The position numbers and the translations under genes were made by a program. From assembly GCA_000814665.1 (NCBI GenBank), contig JWIH01000011.1:62001-126000 (forward strand): a stretch of 64,000 bases of DNA, written 5' to 3'. The notes under the pieces are model-generated. The model made no database searches, was not told where the DNA came from, and saw nothing but the letters and a program-made list of their open reading frames with translations. Origin of the DNA: Pseudoalteromonas flavipulchra NCIMB 2033 = ATCC BAA-314 (lineage in GTDB: Bacteria > Pseudomonadota > Gammaproteobacteria > Enterobacterales > Alteromonadaceae). Of this stretch, positions 10,281 through 19,802 are shown in pieces (position 1 is the first letter of the stretch; each line of letters begins with the position of its first letter).

Positions 10281-11915
10281 ATGAAGCAGCTGAATAAACT
10301 CCTAGGTTTGATGAAAGTGCCCAATAAACTCAGACTCAGTCTGCTTTTGTCTGTCGTGATCATTGCCCTTGTGCAACTCTCATCAGCACTCGTTTTACGA
10401 GACAGCTTAACGCAAGAAAGACGTATTAATGCAAAAAACCTAATGGAAACCACAGTTGCACAACTTAATATGGTTGCCACCGAGACCTCACTCTCCCCAC
10501 AACAAAGACAAGAAAAAATAAAAAAACTCATTGATGCCGCACGCTATGGTGATGCTGGCTACTTCTTCTTATTTGACTTACACGGAAATATGGTAACGCA
10601 TCCCATTAAGCCACTACTCAATGGCACCTCAATGACTCACCATCATGAACGCTTTATTCGCGAGGCATTCAGCCAGTTCGTCGTCATTGCTAATCAAAAT
10701 CAACAAGGCTTTGCCCGATATGAATGGCCAAAACCGGGGACAAAGGAGCTTGAGGGCAAGCTTTCTTATATTGTTAACTTAGGGCACTATAACTGGGCAA
10801 TTGGGACAGGCATTTACCTTCAAGACGTTGAAGAACAGTTTTATGACCGACTCTTGTTGATGACTGCTGAAACGCTCGGCTATGCGATATTACTTATTTT
10901 CCTCTCGAGCTTGATCAGTAAAAATATTACCAAGCCACTGGATAAGCTCACCCGCACTATGGGACTCATTTCAGCGCAAAAAGACCTCACCATTGCACTG
11001 AAAAGCCACGGTAAAGACGAGCTTGCCCAAATGGCTATCGCATTTAATAAAATGAACTCGCATTTTCGTGATGTACTGCATGATATCAACGAAAACACCC
11101 ATTCTTTGGCTTCCCAAGCAGAGGAGTTATCCTGTATTACCGAGCAGATCCAAGCTGGTATTGGACAACAAAACAGTGAAACAGAATCAGTGCAAAACCG
11201 CATGCAATCGCTTAATCAAGTGGCGCAAGCTGTCAATAATGAGTCAAAGCGTGCGCTTGATAAAGTGACAGAGACAACCACATTGACGACCCAAGGGCTG
11301 ACGCATGTAGACGAAAATGTGGCAGTCATAGCGCATGCCTCTCGTAGCGTCGACTCAGCGCAACAAGCTGTGCTCGAACTACAACGCTCATCAACCGAGA
11401 TTGGTGCAGTACTTGACGTCATTAAAAAAGTGGCAGATCAAACTAATTTATTAGCATTGAATGCGGCCATCGAGGCTGCGAGAGCAGGAGAACAAGGTCG
11501 CGGTTTTGCCGTGGTGGCCGATGAGGTAAGAACACTAGCTCAGCGGACGCAACAATCTACCGATGATATTCAAGCGATCATTGATAAACTTCACAATGGC
11601 GTCGCCACAACCGTTGAAGAAATGGAGAGCTGCCGTGCAGCATCCGAGCAAAGCCTCAAAGTGAGCCAAGAATGTAAGCACGCACTAGAGCAAATCAACC
11701 TCTCCATCGCAACCGTGAATGATATTAACGTTAATATCGCCACCTGGAGTGAAAAGCAATCCGAAGATCTTATTGACATGACTGACAACATCAGTGGTAT
11801 CGCAACAGTGGCAAACCAAACCGCCCTTGGCGCTGAACACACCAAAGCGTCGAGCCAGCAATTAAGCGAAATGTCACAACGACTCTCACAAATGGTAAAT
11901 GAATTTAAGGTGTGA
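10281..11915 (+). CDS. Methyl-accepting chemotaxis protein with Cache sensor
   Basis: This 544-aa chemoreceptor has TM1 (~17-37), a periplasmic single-Cache domain (YGDAGYFFLFDLHGNMVTHP), TM2 (~195-215), a HAMP domain and a long cytoplasmic coiled coil. The signalling hairpin, which contacts CheA/CheW, includes DQTNLLALNAAIEAARAGE and GRGFAVVADEVRTLAQRT. I chose ATG at 10281 because GAGG lies 5 bases upstream; an ATG at 10263 lacks a good site. The ligand is unknown, but sCache domains of this form often bind small organic acids. It is monocistronic. Confidence 0.93.
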   Translation: MKQLNKLLGLMKVPNKLRLSLLLSVVIIALVQLSSALVLRDSLTQERRINAKNLMETTVAQLNMVATETSLSPQQRQEKIKKLIDAARYGDAGYFFLFDLHGNMVTHPIKPLLNGTSMTHHHERFIREAFSQFVVIANQNQQGFARYEWPKPGTKELEGKLSYIVNLGHYNWAIGTGIYLQDVEEQFYDRLLLMTAETLGYAILLIFLSSLISKNITKPLDKLTRTMGLISAQKDLTIALKSHGKDELAQMAIAFNKMNSHFRDVLHDINENTHSLASQAEELSCITEQIQAGIGQQNSETESVQNRMQSLNQVAQAVNNESKRALDKVTETTTLTTQGLTHVDENVAVIAHASRSVDSAQQAVLELQRSSTEIGAVLDVIKKVADQTNLLALNAAIEAARAGEQGRGFAVVADEVRTLAQRTQQSTDDIQAIIDKLHNGVATTVEEMESCRAASEQSLKVSQECKHALEQINLSIATVNDINVNIATWSEKQSEDLIDMTDNISGIATVANQTALGAEHTKASSQQLSEMSQRLSQMVNEFKV

Positions 11916-11935
11916 CCTTGCACCTATTCGCATAG

Positions 11936-11955
11936 GCGGAAGTGCGTACTTCCGC
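11936..11955. repeat. Inverted repeat downstream of the chemoreceptor gene
   Basis: GCGGAAGT and ACTTCCGC form an 8-bp stem around a 4-base loop, 20 bases after the stop codon. No T-run follows, so it is not a standard intrinsic terminator. It may stabilise the mRNA end. Confidence 0.4.
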
Positions 11956-12038
11956 TGAGAAATGTTGGGTAGCAAGGGGTTTAGCGCGCCAGTCACAAAG
12001 TGCTCGGCGGGTAAACCACCCAACAAAATCCACAGCGA

Positions 12039-12494
12039 TTAATCAGCATAAGGATAATGGACGTGACGCTGCTCTTGTAATTTCATACCCAAATATTCAA
12101 AGGTCCCCACCAGCATCTCAGTAAATGGTGCCGGTGCTTTTTCTTGGCATGAGGTCGACAAGATAGAAAACTGCTTTTCACGTAGTGCTCTAAGCTCAGG
12201 CTTTAACGCTTCTATGTCCATAAAGTCGGTTATTCTGTCGATAAATGCCTTCATTCTTGGTGTCACTGCATACCAATAAACGGGGGATGCAAAAATGATG
12301 TGCTCAAAACCAAGTACCCATCTAAAAAGGTTAACAAAGTCATCATCACTGTGAGAGTGTTTGTAGCAATACTCACCAATTTTGTAGCGGTCTAAATAGA
12401 TGAGCTCAGCTCTTTTTTCTGCTGCTAGTGCCTTTGCAGATTGGTAGGTATTTCCATTGGGGTTTGAGCTTGAGTAAATAACGACTGTTTTCAT
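12039..12494 (-). CDS. Flavodoxin-like NAD(P)H-dependent FMN reductase
   Basis: The 151-aa protein has a flavodoxin fold of the NADPH-dependent FMN reductase family. The FMN phosphate loop is SSSNPNGNTYQSAKAL, near the N-terminus, followed by FASPVYWYAVTPRMKAFIDR. I chose the ATG at 12494 (MKTVVIYSS), since the first beta strand begins there; an upstream ATG at 12515 is possible. It is divergent from soxR across a dyad, so it is inferred to be a SoxR-controlled reductase that handles redox-cycling compounds. Confidence 0.82.
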   Translation of the reverse strand: MKTVVIYSSSNPNGNTYQSAKALAAEKRAELIYLDRYKIGEYCYKHSHSDDDFVNLFRWVLGFEHIIFASPVYWYAVTPRMKAFIDRITDFMDIEALKPELRALREKQFSILSTSCQEKAPAPFTEMLVGTFEYLGMKLQEQRHVHYPYAD

Positions 12495-12547
12495 AATCTT
12501 CAATTCCAGTTGCACTAATAATAAATTGGGTGCTACCTTAAAACCTC

Positions 12548-12562
12548 ACCTTAAGTTAAGGT
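12548..12562. promoter_or_regulatory. Probable SoxR-binding dyad
   Basis: The palindrome ACCTTAAGTTAAGGT is centred between the divergent reductase and soxR genes. It resembles the SoxR box core (CCTCAAGTTAACTTGAGG) in length and AAGTTAA centre. MerR-type activators bind such dyads inside stretched promoter spacers, so it may control both genes. Confidence 0.65.
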
Positions 12563-12575
12563 AAAGTACTAATTT

Positions 12576-13082
12576 ATGAAAACTGAAAAATTATTAAGAG
12601 ACGAGCCGAACCTCAGTGTCGGTAAGGTTGCCCAAAGAGCTGACGTAGCGGTGTCTGCACTGCATTTCTATGAGAACAAAGGGCTTATTCGCAGTTGGCG
12701 TAATAACGGTAATCAACGCCGTTATAAAAAGGATGTGTTGCGTCGAATTGCCATTATTAAAGCTGGCCAAAAAATGGGGATAACCCTAGGGGAGATAAAA
12801 GAAACCCTTGATACACTGCCAGACTCAAGAACACCAACCAAAGCGGACTGGGCCAAACTTTCTACAGCCTGGCAAGCAAAGCTAGACGAAAAAATCGCTT
12901 ACATGCAACGTTTAAGAGACTATGTCGATGGTTGCATTGGCTGTGGCTGTTTGTCAATGAAATCATGCCCTATCTACAACCCCGATGACATCGTTGCCAA
13001 AGAGGCTAACGGTGCGGTGTGGTTGGATGAGCCAGACAAAGCAAATAAAGCAAAATCTTGTTATGATAGCGAAAACCATTAA
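12576..13082 (+). CDS. soxR: Redox-sensitive transcriptional activator SoxR
   Basis: This 168-aa MerR-family protein has an N-terminal winged helix (VGKVAQRADVAVSALHFYE), a dimerisation helix and the four [2Fe-2S] cysteines in CIGCGCLSMKSC, near residues 120, 123, 125 and 131. These match the spacing in E. coli SoxR. Oxidation or nitrosylation of the cluster by redox-cycling drugs switches on the target promoter. No soxS gene is adjacent, as is usual outside enterics; the divergent flavodoxin-like reductase is the likely direct target. Confidence 0.93.
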   Translation: MKTEKLLRDEPNLSVGKVAQRADVAVSALHFYENKGLIRSWRNNGNQRRYKKDVLRRIAIIKAGQKMGITLGEIKETLDTLPDSRTPTKADWAKLSTAWQAKLDEKIAYMQRLRDYVDGCIGCGCLSMKSCPIYNPDDIVAKEANGAVWLDEPDKANKAKSCYDSENH

Positions 13083-13095
13083 ATAGGACACAATA

Positions 13096-14880
13096 ATGAA
13101 AAAGACTGCCTTGTGCATGGCGCTAGCCATGGCAATGGGCCTGACTGGCTGCTCACTTTCTCCTTCGTCTGTCGAGACGACGCCTTCAGCTTCACAGCAA
13201 ACAGTAGCAACAAATGCACAATTCGCTGACTTTTCTCAGCAATTTATCAATGACTTATGGAAACAGTACCCAGAAGCGTCGCTCTGGGCAGGCTTTGGCA
13301 AGTACGACGATATTATCACGGTACCAACCCAAGCGACTCGTGATGCAAGTGTTGCCTTCTCTCAGGCGCAACTGGCTAAGTTACAACAGTTCGACCTTGC
13401 TAACTTAAGCAATAGTCAAAAAATCGATTATCACTTAATTGAAAATCGCTTAAAACGCGATATCTGGCATATTGAAACCTTCAAAAGCTGGCAGTGGAAT
13501 CCGTCAAACTACAATGTTTCTTATGGCTTTGCGACGATACTCAACAGCCGCTTTAAAACGGATGACGAAAAGCTCAAGCTCGTTTTAGCACGTCTTCAAT
13601 ATGTGCCAGCGTATTATGAAGCAGCACAAAACAATATTAACAATCCAACGCTTGAATATACTCAGCTTGCGATTGCACAAAACCAAGGCGCATTTAGTGT
13701 ATTAAACGACGAGTTGCTTGATAAACTCGCGACTTCATTATTAACAGCCGAGGAAAAAGCCCTATTCAAGCAGCGCTTCGCTGCCGCGAAATCTGCCATC
13801 AATGGATATGTATCTTACCTTAGCAACCTTGAAAAAGAGTTAAGCGAAAACGGTAATGCGCGCTCATTTAGAATTGGTGAGAAGCTGTACGAAGAAAAAT
13901 TTGCCTTTGATATTCAGTCTGGCTACACCGCCAAGCAAATGTATGAAAAGGCAATGGCCGACAAAGCCCGTGTTACTAATGAAATGGTTAAGATTGTTGA
14001 TCAACTCTGGCCAAAGTATTTTGCTGACAAGCCACGCCCAAAATCTGACATTGATGCGATTGCCACGCTTATCAAGCACCTTTCGGTCAAACACGTAAAG
14101 CGTGAAAACTTTGTGAGCGAAATCAAGGCGCAAATTCCAGAGCTTGAAAAGTTTGTGATGGAAAAGGATCTCATCACGCTAGACCCTGAAAAGCCGCTAG
14201 TTGTTCGCGAAACGCCTGAATATATGCGCGGCTTTGCTGGCGCTTCAATCAGTGCTCCGGGCCCATACGACAAAAAAGAGAACACCTATTATAACGTCTC
14301 TCCGCTGGACTCAATGAGCGACGAGCAAGCTGAATCGTATCTACGTGAATACAACCACTGGATCCTGCAGATCCTAAATATTCACGAAGCCGTGCCAGGT
14401 CATTACACTCAGTTGGTTTACTCTAACGAATCCCCGTCTTTGGTGAAGAGTATCTTAAGCAATGGCGCGATGATTGAAGGCTGGGCAGTATACACTGAGC
14501 GCATGATGCTAGAAGAAGGCTATGGTAACTTTGAGCCTGAAATGTGGTTAATGTACTACAAGTGGAATCTACGTGTGATCTGTAACACCATCCTAGATTA
14601 CGGTATCCAAGTAAAAGGAATAAGCAAAGAAGAAGGCTTAGATCTGCTGATGAATGGAGCTTTCCAAGAGCGTGCAGAAGCCGAAGGTAAATGGCGCCGT
14701 GCAACCTTGAGCCAAGTACAATTAACCAGCTATTACTCTGGTTATCGAGAAATTTACGACTTCCGTGAAACACAAAAGCAAAAGCTAGGAAAGGAATTTG
14801 ACTTAAAAGCATTTCATGAAAAATTCTTAAGCTTTGGTAGTGCTCCGGTGAAATATATCCGCCAGTTAATGGCGAAGTAA
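13096..14880 (+). CDS. DUF885 family lipoprotein, probable zinc peptidase
   Basis: The 594-aa product carries a lipoprotein signal with lipobox LTGC (Cys near residue 19). The rest is a DUF885 domain, a mostly helical fold related to M32/M2-like metallopeptidases. The likely zinc site is HEAVPGHYTQ, near residue 430, with a downstream Glu in IEGWAVYTERMM. It is probably an envelope peptidase. It starts 14 bases after soxR on the same strand and could share its transcript. A terminator follows the stop codon. Confidence 0.85.
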   Translation: MKKTALCMALAMAMGLTGCSLSPSSVETTPSASQQTVATNAQFADFSQQFINDLWKQYPEASLWAGFGKYDDIITVPTQATRDASVAFSQAQLAKLQQFDLANLSNSQKIDYHLIENRLKRDIWHIETFKSWQWNPSNYNVSYGFATILNSRFKTDDEKLKLVLARLQYVPAYYEAAQNNINNPTLEYTQLAIAQNQGAFSVLNDELLDKLATSLLTAEEKALFKQRFAAAKSAINGYVSYLSNLEKELSENGNARSFRIGEKLYEEKFAFDIQSGYTAKQMYEKAMADKARVTNEMVKIVDQLWPKYFADKPRPKSDIDAIATLIKHLSVKHVKRENFVSEIKAQIPELEKFVMEKDLITLDPEKPLVVRETPEYMRGFAGASISAPGPYDKKENTYYNVSPLDSMSDEQAESYLREYNHWILQILNIHEAVPGHYTQLVYSNESPSLVKSILSNGAMIEGWAVYTERMMLEEGYGNFEPEMWLMYYKWNLRVICNTILDYGIQVKGISKEEGLDLLMNGAFQERAEAEGKWRRATLSQVQLTSYYSGYREIYDFRETQKQKLGKEFDLKAFHEKFLSFGSAPVKYIRQLMAK

Positions 14881-14885
14881 CACAA

Positions 14886-14917
14886 TAATGCCAGCTTTAT
14901 GGCCGGCATTGTTTTTT
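14886..14917 (+). terminator. Intrinsic terminator after the DUF885 gene
   Basis: AATGCCAGC pairs with GCCGGCATT (one mismatch) around a short loop and is followed by GTTTTTT. It lies just past the DUF885 stop codon. Confidence 0.75.
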
Positions 14918-14936
14918 CGAAAAATTGATATCTCCC

Positions 14937-14958
14937 GTAGGTCGGCCTTTAGGCCGAC
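14937..14958. repeat. Short palindromic repeat, GTAGGTCGGC family, copy 1
   Basis: A GTAGGTCGGC...GCCGAC hairpin lies between convergent genes. The same unit recurs, with a changed loop, at 34105-34126 together with a half unit at 34093. This suggests a dispersed REP-like intergenic element of this genome. Confidence 0.6.
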
Positions 14959-15028
14959 TAACGTTTTAATCTAGAGGGTACCCTATAAACCTAAAGGCTA
15001 CCCTTTAAACGTAAGGGGGATTGTCGAC

Positions 15029-17188
15029 CTACTTTACTATCTTCATTTCATCTAGCAGGTTTTGCGCATTATCAACCTTATCCATTACCCATAACATGTA
15101 ACGCGAATCAACATGGATTGAGCGGTTTAGGTTTTTATCGTAATCCCAGTCACCAATAATGCTTTCATATACACCATCAAACAGTAAACCTACTAACTCC
15201 GCTTTCCCGTTTAAGGTCGGCGAGCCAGAGTTACCACCTGTGGTATCCACGTTAGAAAGGAAATTCACCGGTACAGTATTCATGCCCCCTGTATATTGAC
15301 CATATACTTTTTCGCGGATCAATTGCTGTTGCTTTTTCGGCGCGTTAAATGGTTCAACATCGGTATTTTTAGCCAGTAACCCTTCAAGCGAAGTAAATGG
15401 CGTTGCCACTAAGCCATCTTGCGGTGAGTAGCCACCTACCGTACCGTAAGTGACACGGAGTGTGCTGTTAGCATCTGCATAAACTGGCTTATTTTGCGAC
15501 TTGTTGTAAGCAATAATAGCTTCCATTAAGGCAGGACGTGCAGATTGCTGCTTACCAGCCAATTCTTTTTCTTCATCTTCGATTTGCTTCATCACTGCAA
15601 AAATCGCTTTTGCATATTGAATAAATGGATCAGAGCTCTGATTTAACTGCTCAAGCTCTAAATCTAACATCCAAAGACGGGCTTTTTCATCAGCAAGCTT
15701 AGAGTTAGCATACATCTCATCTAGCAGCGCTTGGTGCTTTGCTTTATTGAAGCCGCTTTCGAGTTGAAGCTGCTTATCGACTTCAGCTAAACGCGCTTCT
15801 TTTGGCAAGGCTGCATAAAGCTCCATGAAGTAAAGCATAATCGCTTTATCAACTGTTTCATCATAGCGGCGCGTCATACGCTGAAGCCCCGCTTTGATTT
15901 TTGGCATATCGCGTTCTTGATAACCACTCTCACGCTCAGCATCAGGCTTTTGTTTTTCAACCGCCAAGCGATAAAGCTTACGCGCAGTAGACATCATTTG
16001 TGAGCGATGGATATAGCCAACCATCATATCACGCTCATAATGGGCTTGAGATTGAGCAACCAACTCGCTCAATTCATTTAGCACAGCGCCATACTTTGCT
16101 TTACGGTCTGCATCGGCATTAATCCATGCACTCAGATCGCGCTCAAATTGCTGCTTGCGGTTGTACATACTGCCTTTTTTGAAGCTCTCAATCATAGAGC
16201 CAAAGTTTTTGATATAATTGTTGTAACCTGCAATGGTGCTTTCATAAGCGATACGAGCTTGCGACCCTTCTGGCGCATTTTCTTCAATCAGTGCCACATA
16301 CTTAGAGTTATGTTTACGTACCATGGGGTAAACCGTGTTAAACACATAATCTACTTCAGAAGCAATACGATAACGGTTGGTACGACCCGGATAACCCGTT
16401 ACCATCACAAAGTCGCCCTCTTGCACGCCTTTTGCACTCACACTCAAAAACGACTCTGGGTTATAAGGTACGTTATCCTTAGAAAACTCAGCTGGCTTAC
16501 CATCTTTACCCACATATGCACGGTAAAAAGCAAAGTCGCCAGTGTGACGAGGCCACATCCAGTTATCTATATCGCCACCATATTTGCCCACGCCCATCGC
16601 AGGTGTATATGCCAAACGAACGTCTTTTATCTCTAGCGATTTAATGAGGTAATATTCCAATCCACCATGAAAGGTGTAAACGTTACAGCGATAGCTTTCA
16701 TCTTGCTCACACTCAGCAACAAGTTGCTTGCGCTTACTGTCAATGGCATCAAAACGTGCTTTACCAGTCAGTGAGTCCGTCCCAGCATTAACTTTATCCG
16801 TTACGTTCGACACTTCTTTAGTCACATAAACGCGTGAGCCCGGTGCCGCCGGCAAGTCTTCACTTGGCTGTTTTGCTAAAAAGCCATTCTCAAGAATATT
16901 GTTATCTGTTGTTGAATTGTATTGAATAGAGCCGTATGCACAGTGATGGTTTGTCACCACCAGACCTTTAGGAGAGACAAATGACGCCGTACAACCACCT
17001 AAGCTAATCACCGCATTCATCGGGAACTCAGTGAGTTTTGAAATTGACTTAGCATCTATCTCTAGCCCTTTAGACTTTAAAATAGATTCAAGTTCAGGTA
17101 GCTGATGTGGTTGCCACATGCCTTCATCGGCAGCAACGTACTGAGAAAAGGCCAACACCATGGCCGCGGAGATAGCTTTAATACGCAT
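15029..17188 (-). CDS. S46 family dipeptidyl-peptidase (DPP7/DPP11-like)
   Basis: This 719-aa serine peptidase has a signal peptide cut near residue 20 (...QYVAADEG). The S46 catalytic triad is visible: His in TNHHCAYG (about residue 78), Asp in GGDIDNWMWPRHTGDF (about 206) and Ser in TTGGNSGSPTLNG (about 654). S46 enzymes release dipeptides from peptide N-termini in the periplasm or cell surface and support growth on protein. The Gly/Arg position that sets DPP7 versus DPP11 specificity cannot be assigned by eye. It stands alone, convergent with the DUF885 gene. Confidence 0.93.
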   Translation of the reverse strand: MRIKAISAAMVLAFSQYVAADEGMWQPHQLPELESILKSKGLEIDAKSISKLTEFPMNAVISLGGCTASFVSPKGLVVTNHHCAYGSIQYNSTTDNNILENGFLAKQPSEDLPAAPGSRVYVTKEVSNVTDKVNAGTDSLTGKARFDAIDSKRKQLVAECEQDESYRCNVYTFHGGLEYYLIKSLEIKDVRLAYTPAMGVGKYGGDIDNWMWPRHTGDFAFYRAYVGKDGKPAEFSKDNVPYNPESFLSVSAKGVQEGDFVMVTGYPGRTNRYRIASEVDYVFNTVYPMVRKHNSKYVALIEENAPEGSQARIAYESTIAGYNNYIKNFGSMIESFKKGSMYNRKQQFERDLSAWINADADRKAKYGAVLNELSELVAQSQAHYERDMMVGYIHRSQMMSTARKLYRLAVEKQKPDAERESGYQERDMPKIKAGLQRMTRRYDETVDKAIMLYFMELYAALPKEARLAEVDKQLQLESGFNKAKHQALLDEMYANSKLADEKARLWMLDLELEQLNQSSDPFIQYAKAIFAVMKQIEDEEKELAGKQQSARPALMEAIIAYNKSQNKPVYADANSTLRVTYGTVGGYSPQDGLVATPFTSLEGLLAKNTDVEPFNAPKKQQQLIREKVYGQYTGGMNTVPVNFLSNVDTTGGNSGSPTLNGKAELVGLLFDGVYESIIGDWDYDKNLNRSIHVDSRYMLWVMDKVDNAQNLLDEMKIVK

Positions 17189-17462
17189 ATTCCAATCCTA
17201 AATGTTATATTATTTTAATTGCGGTCAGTAATGTGACCCAAGATAGCGCCAAATAGCAATTTATTTCGGTGGAATTTAATAAACCAATGTAAATACTCTT
17301 CCTCAGACTCTCCACTTTACATCGTCTCAAGTGCTAAAGGTAACCCCTCTCATGGTATCTTGTTGGCCTGCCATAGATCATTTATACTGGCTCGAAACAA
17401 AGGCAAAGATCATCCATTCTTCAAAAGAGTTGAAGAATACGTATTCTAAGGAAAAGGAAATC

Positions 17463-18125
17463 ATGGAAGACAAATCAAGTCGGCGTCCACTCAAGGTACG
17501 CTCAAGCACAGATGCTCAGCGCGTTGCCAAATGGCTTAGCAATAAAAATATCACTCCTAACACTATTTCATTACTCAGCGTGCTATTTGCAGCCTGCTCA
17601 GCAATCTGTCTTGTGTTGTTACCACTGTCTTCTGGACCACTCATTTGGCTTTTGCCTCTGCTTGTTGCCACATGTATTCAATTTCGCTTATTGTGTAATT
17701 TGTTCGATGGCATGGTCGCTATGGAAGGTGGGAAAAGTACCGCATCTGGTGAACTTTTTAACGATATGCCAGACAGGTTTGCCGATGCTTTTGTCATTGT
17801 TGCTGTGGGCTATGCACTCCCACAGTTTAGTTACGCAGTCGATATTGCTTGGTGTGCGGCAATACTTGCGATTATGACCGCTTACGTCAGAACCTTGGCA
17901 ACGAGTACAGGAGCTCCTGCCAATTTTTGTGGACCTATGGCAAAACAACATCGAATGGCTTTACTTACATTTGCATGTATTTTTACAGCGATAGAGCCTC
18001 TATTCTGGCAACAAGGGGCTGTGTTATACACGTCACTACTTATCATTAGCGTCGGTTCATTCATCACGGTATGTAAACGAGCTATCCTTGCCTACCAATA
18101 TCTTGAGGACAAACACGATGTTTAA
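17463..18125 (+). CDS. CDP-alcohol phosphatidyltransferase family protein (YnbA-like)
   Basis: The 220-aa membrane protein belongs to the family that transfers a phosphatidyl group from CDP-diacylglycerol to an alcohol. The family motif is present but modified: DGMVAMEGG then GELFNDMPD, with Met where Arg is usual and Asn at the third Asp position. The open frame extends upstream to 17331, but ATG at 17463 has a strong AAGGAAAAGGAAA leader and matches family length. It overlaps the next gene by 8 bases. With the CdsA-like and PlsC-like genes it forms a lipid cassette resembling E. coli ynbAB. The head group is unknown. Confidence 0.82.
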   Translation: MEDKSSRRPLKVRSSTDAQRVAKWLSNKNITPNTISLLSVLFAACSAICLVLLPLSSGPLIWLLPLLVATCIQFRLLCNLFDGMVAMEGGKSTASGELFNDMPDRFADAFVIVAVGYALPQFSYAVDIAWCAAILAIMTAYVRTLATSTGAPANFCGPMAKQHRMALLTFACIFTAIEPLFWQQGAVLYTSLLIISVGSFITVCKRAILAYQYLEDKHDV

Positions 18126-19050
18126 TGTCCCTGATCATTCTTTGTATGCCATGGCGTTGGTGGGACTCATTTTAATCACCGCAACGCTTGCTTATATAGT
18201 TATTAGCCGAATACAACGAGATACGGATCATCAAGAATTAAAACTCAGGATCCAATCTTGGTGGTGGATAATTGGCGCTTTTTTTGTCGTACTAGCCTCC
18301 AACACACATTTCGCACTTGCCTTTATTGGCTTTTTAAGTTTTCTCGCATTAAAAGAGTTTTTGTCCATTGTGCCAAGACGGCAAACCGATAGACGCGCTA
18401 TTTTTTGGCTATATTTGAGTATCCCACTGCAATATTATTGGGTTGCAACTCAGTGGTATGGCATGTTTATTATCTTTATTCCTGTTTATATCTTTCTATT
18501 TATCCCTATTAGAATGGTGCTCATCGGTGATACAAAAGGATTCATAAAGTCAGCTGGGATCCTTAACTGGGCCGTCATGTTGTGTGTTTTCTCTATTAGT
18601 CACCTTGGCTACTTGTTAGTTTTGCCGGTCAAAAACAGTGAGGCGGGTGCCATTGGTCTGGTATTGTATTTACTGTTTACGACTCAATTTAACGACGTTT
18701 GCCAATACGTTTGGGGAAAGCTACTCGGCAAACATAAAATCATCCCAAAAGTGAGCCCCAACAAAACATGGCAAGGTTTTATTGGTGGCGTATTTACTAC
18801 TGCCACATTATCTTGTTTTGTAGCACCAGCACTTACCCCACTATCGACTTTGCAAGGCGCAGGCGCTGGGATCCTCATAGCCGTTACTGGCTTTTTTGGT
18901 GATTTAGTTATTTCAAGTGTGAAGCGCGATTTACAAATTAAAGATACAGGGGTCATGATCCCCGGTCATGGTGGTATTTTAGATAGGATGGACAGCCTAC
19001 TTTACACTTCACCACTATTCTTCCATTACCTATACTATTTGCATTATTAG
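18118..19050 (+). CDS. CdsA-like phosphatidate cytidylyltransferase (YnbB-like)
   Basis: This 310-aa polytopic membrane protein ends with the CDP-diglyceride synthetase signature SVKRDLQIKDTGVMIPGHGG then ILDRMD. It should make CDP-diacylglycerol from CTP and phosphatidic acid. I chose ATG at 18118, with GAGG 14 bases upstream; it overlaps the preceding gene by 8 bases. Its setting beside a CDP-alcohol transferase suggests a dedicated second synthase rather than the housekeeping CdsA, which normally sits near dxr and ispU. That is an inference from context. Confidence 0.88.
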   Translation: MFNVPDHSLYAMALVGLILITATLAYIVISRIQRDTDHQELKLRIQSWWWIIGAFFVVLASNTHFALAFIGFLSFLALKEFLSIVPRRQTDRRAIFWLYLSIPLQYYWVATQWYGMFIIFIPVYIFLFIPIRMVLIGDTKGFIKSAGILNWAVMLCVFSISHLGYLLVLPVKNSEAGAIGLVLYLLFTTQFNDVCQYVWGKLLGKHKIIPKVSPNKTWQGFIGGVFTTATLSCFVAPALTPLSTLQGAGAGILIAVTGFFGDLVISSVKRDLQIKDTGVMIPGHGGILDRMDSLLYTSPLFFHYLYYLHY

Positions 19051-19053
19051 ACT

Positions 19054-19704
19054 ATGTTTGCACGTATTGTAAAAATACTTTTCTTTGGATTGATAATAAA
19101 ACCGGTCGTGTTAATCGCGCTTGGGCTAAACGTTGTTAATCGCAATAAGTTACCAACGCATGGGCCTGCGATCCTCGCGCCAAACCACAACAGCCATTTG
19201 GATACCATGGTGTTAATGAGTTTGTTTCCGTTAAGGATGATACATAAAGTTCGACCCGTAGCCGCTGCCGACTATTTTCTCGCCAATAGAATTATCGCTT
19301 GGTTTGCACTCCATGTCATTGGCATCATTCCCTTAAATCGAAAACAAGTGACACGCAAAGCACAGCTATTTGAACAATGCCATGAAACGTTAAAAAAGAA
19401 TGAAATCTTAATTTTTTTTCCTGAAGGTTCTCGTGGCGAACCTGAAAAAATGGCGCAGTTAAAGAAAGGCATTTTTCATCTCATTAGTGATTATAAGTCG
19501 GTGCTCGTTTACCCCGTTATGATGCATGGACTTGGCCGCTCCTTACCCAAAGGAGAAGCCCTATTTGTACCATTTAATTGCGATGTCATCGTCGGCGAAC
19601 CGCTTTCCTGCACAAGCCACGCAAACGAACTAGTACAGGAAATAGAACGACAATTTAACTTGATGCGACCACTTTGCTTAACATACCGGGCGGACGAAGA
19701 GTGA
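19054..19704 (+). CDS. PlsC-like 1-acyl-glycerol-3-phosphate acyltransferase
   Basis: The 216-aa protein has an N-terminal membrane segment and the acyltransferase motifs NHNSHLDTM (HX4D) and FFPEGSRGEPEKM. It transfers an acyl chain to a lysophospholipid, probably making phosphatidic acid. It starts 3 bases after the CdsA-like gene, so the three genes form one operon that could supply acylation, CDP-activation and head-group transfer. The real acceptor could differ from lysophosphatidate. Confidence 0.88.
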   Translation: MFARIVKILFFGLIIKPVVLIALGLNVVNRNKLPTHGPAILAPNHNSHLDTMVLMSLFPLRMIHKVRPVAAADYFLANRIIAWFALHVIGIIPLNRKQVTRKAQLFEQCHETLKKNEILIFFPEGSRGEPEKMAQLKKGIFHLISDYKSVLVYPVMMHGLGRSLPKGEALFVPFNCDVIVGEPLSCTSHANELVQEIERQFNLMRPLCLTYRADEE

Positions 19705-19802
19705 TAAACTTCCCTCTAACAAGCGAAACGCCCAAAAAACGGTTCGTTACCGTGATCTCCTACCTTACTATCATATGCTTAAACAGCGGGAATTTGCTTC
19801 AG

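Noticed and set aside
16148..16636. 162-codon open frame on the plus strand
   Set aside because: It is fully antisense to the S46 peptidase, whose triad and length are convincing. No ribosome site or family resemblance is present.
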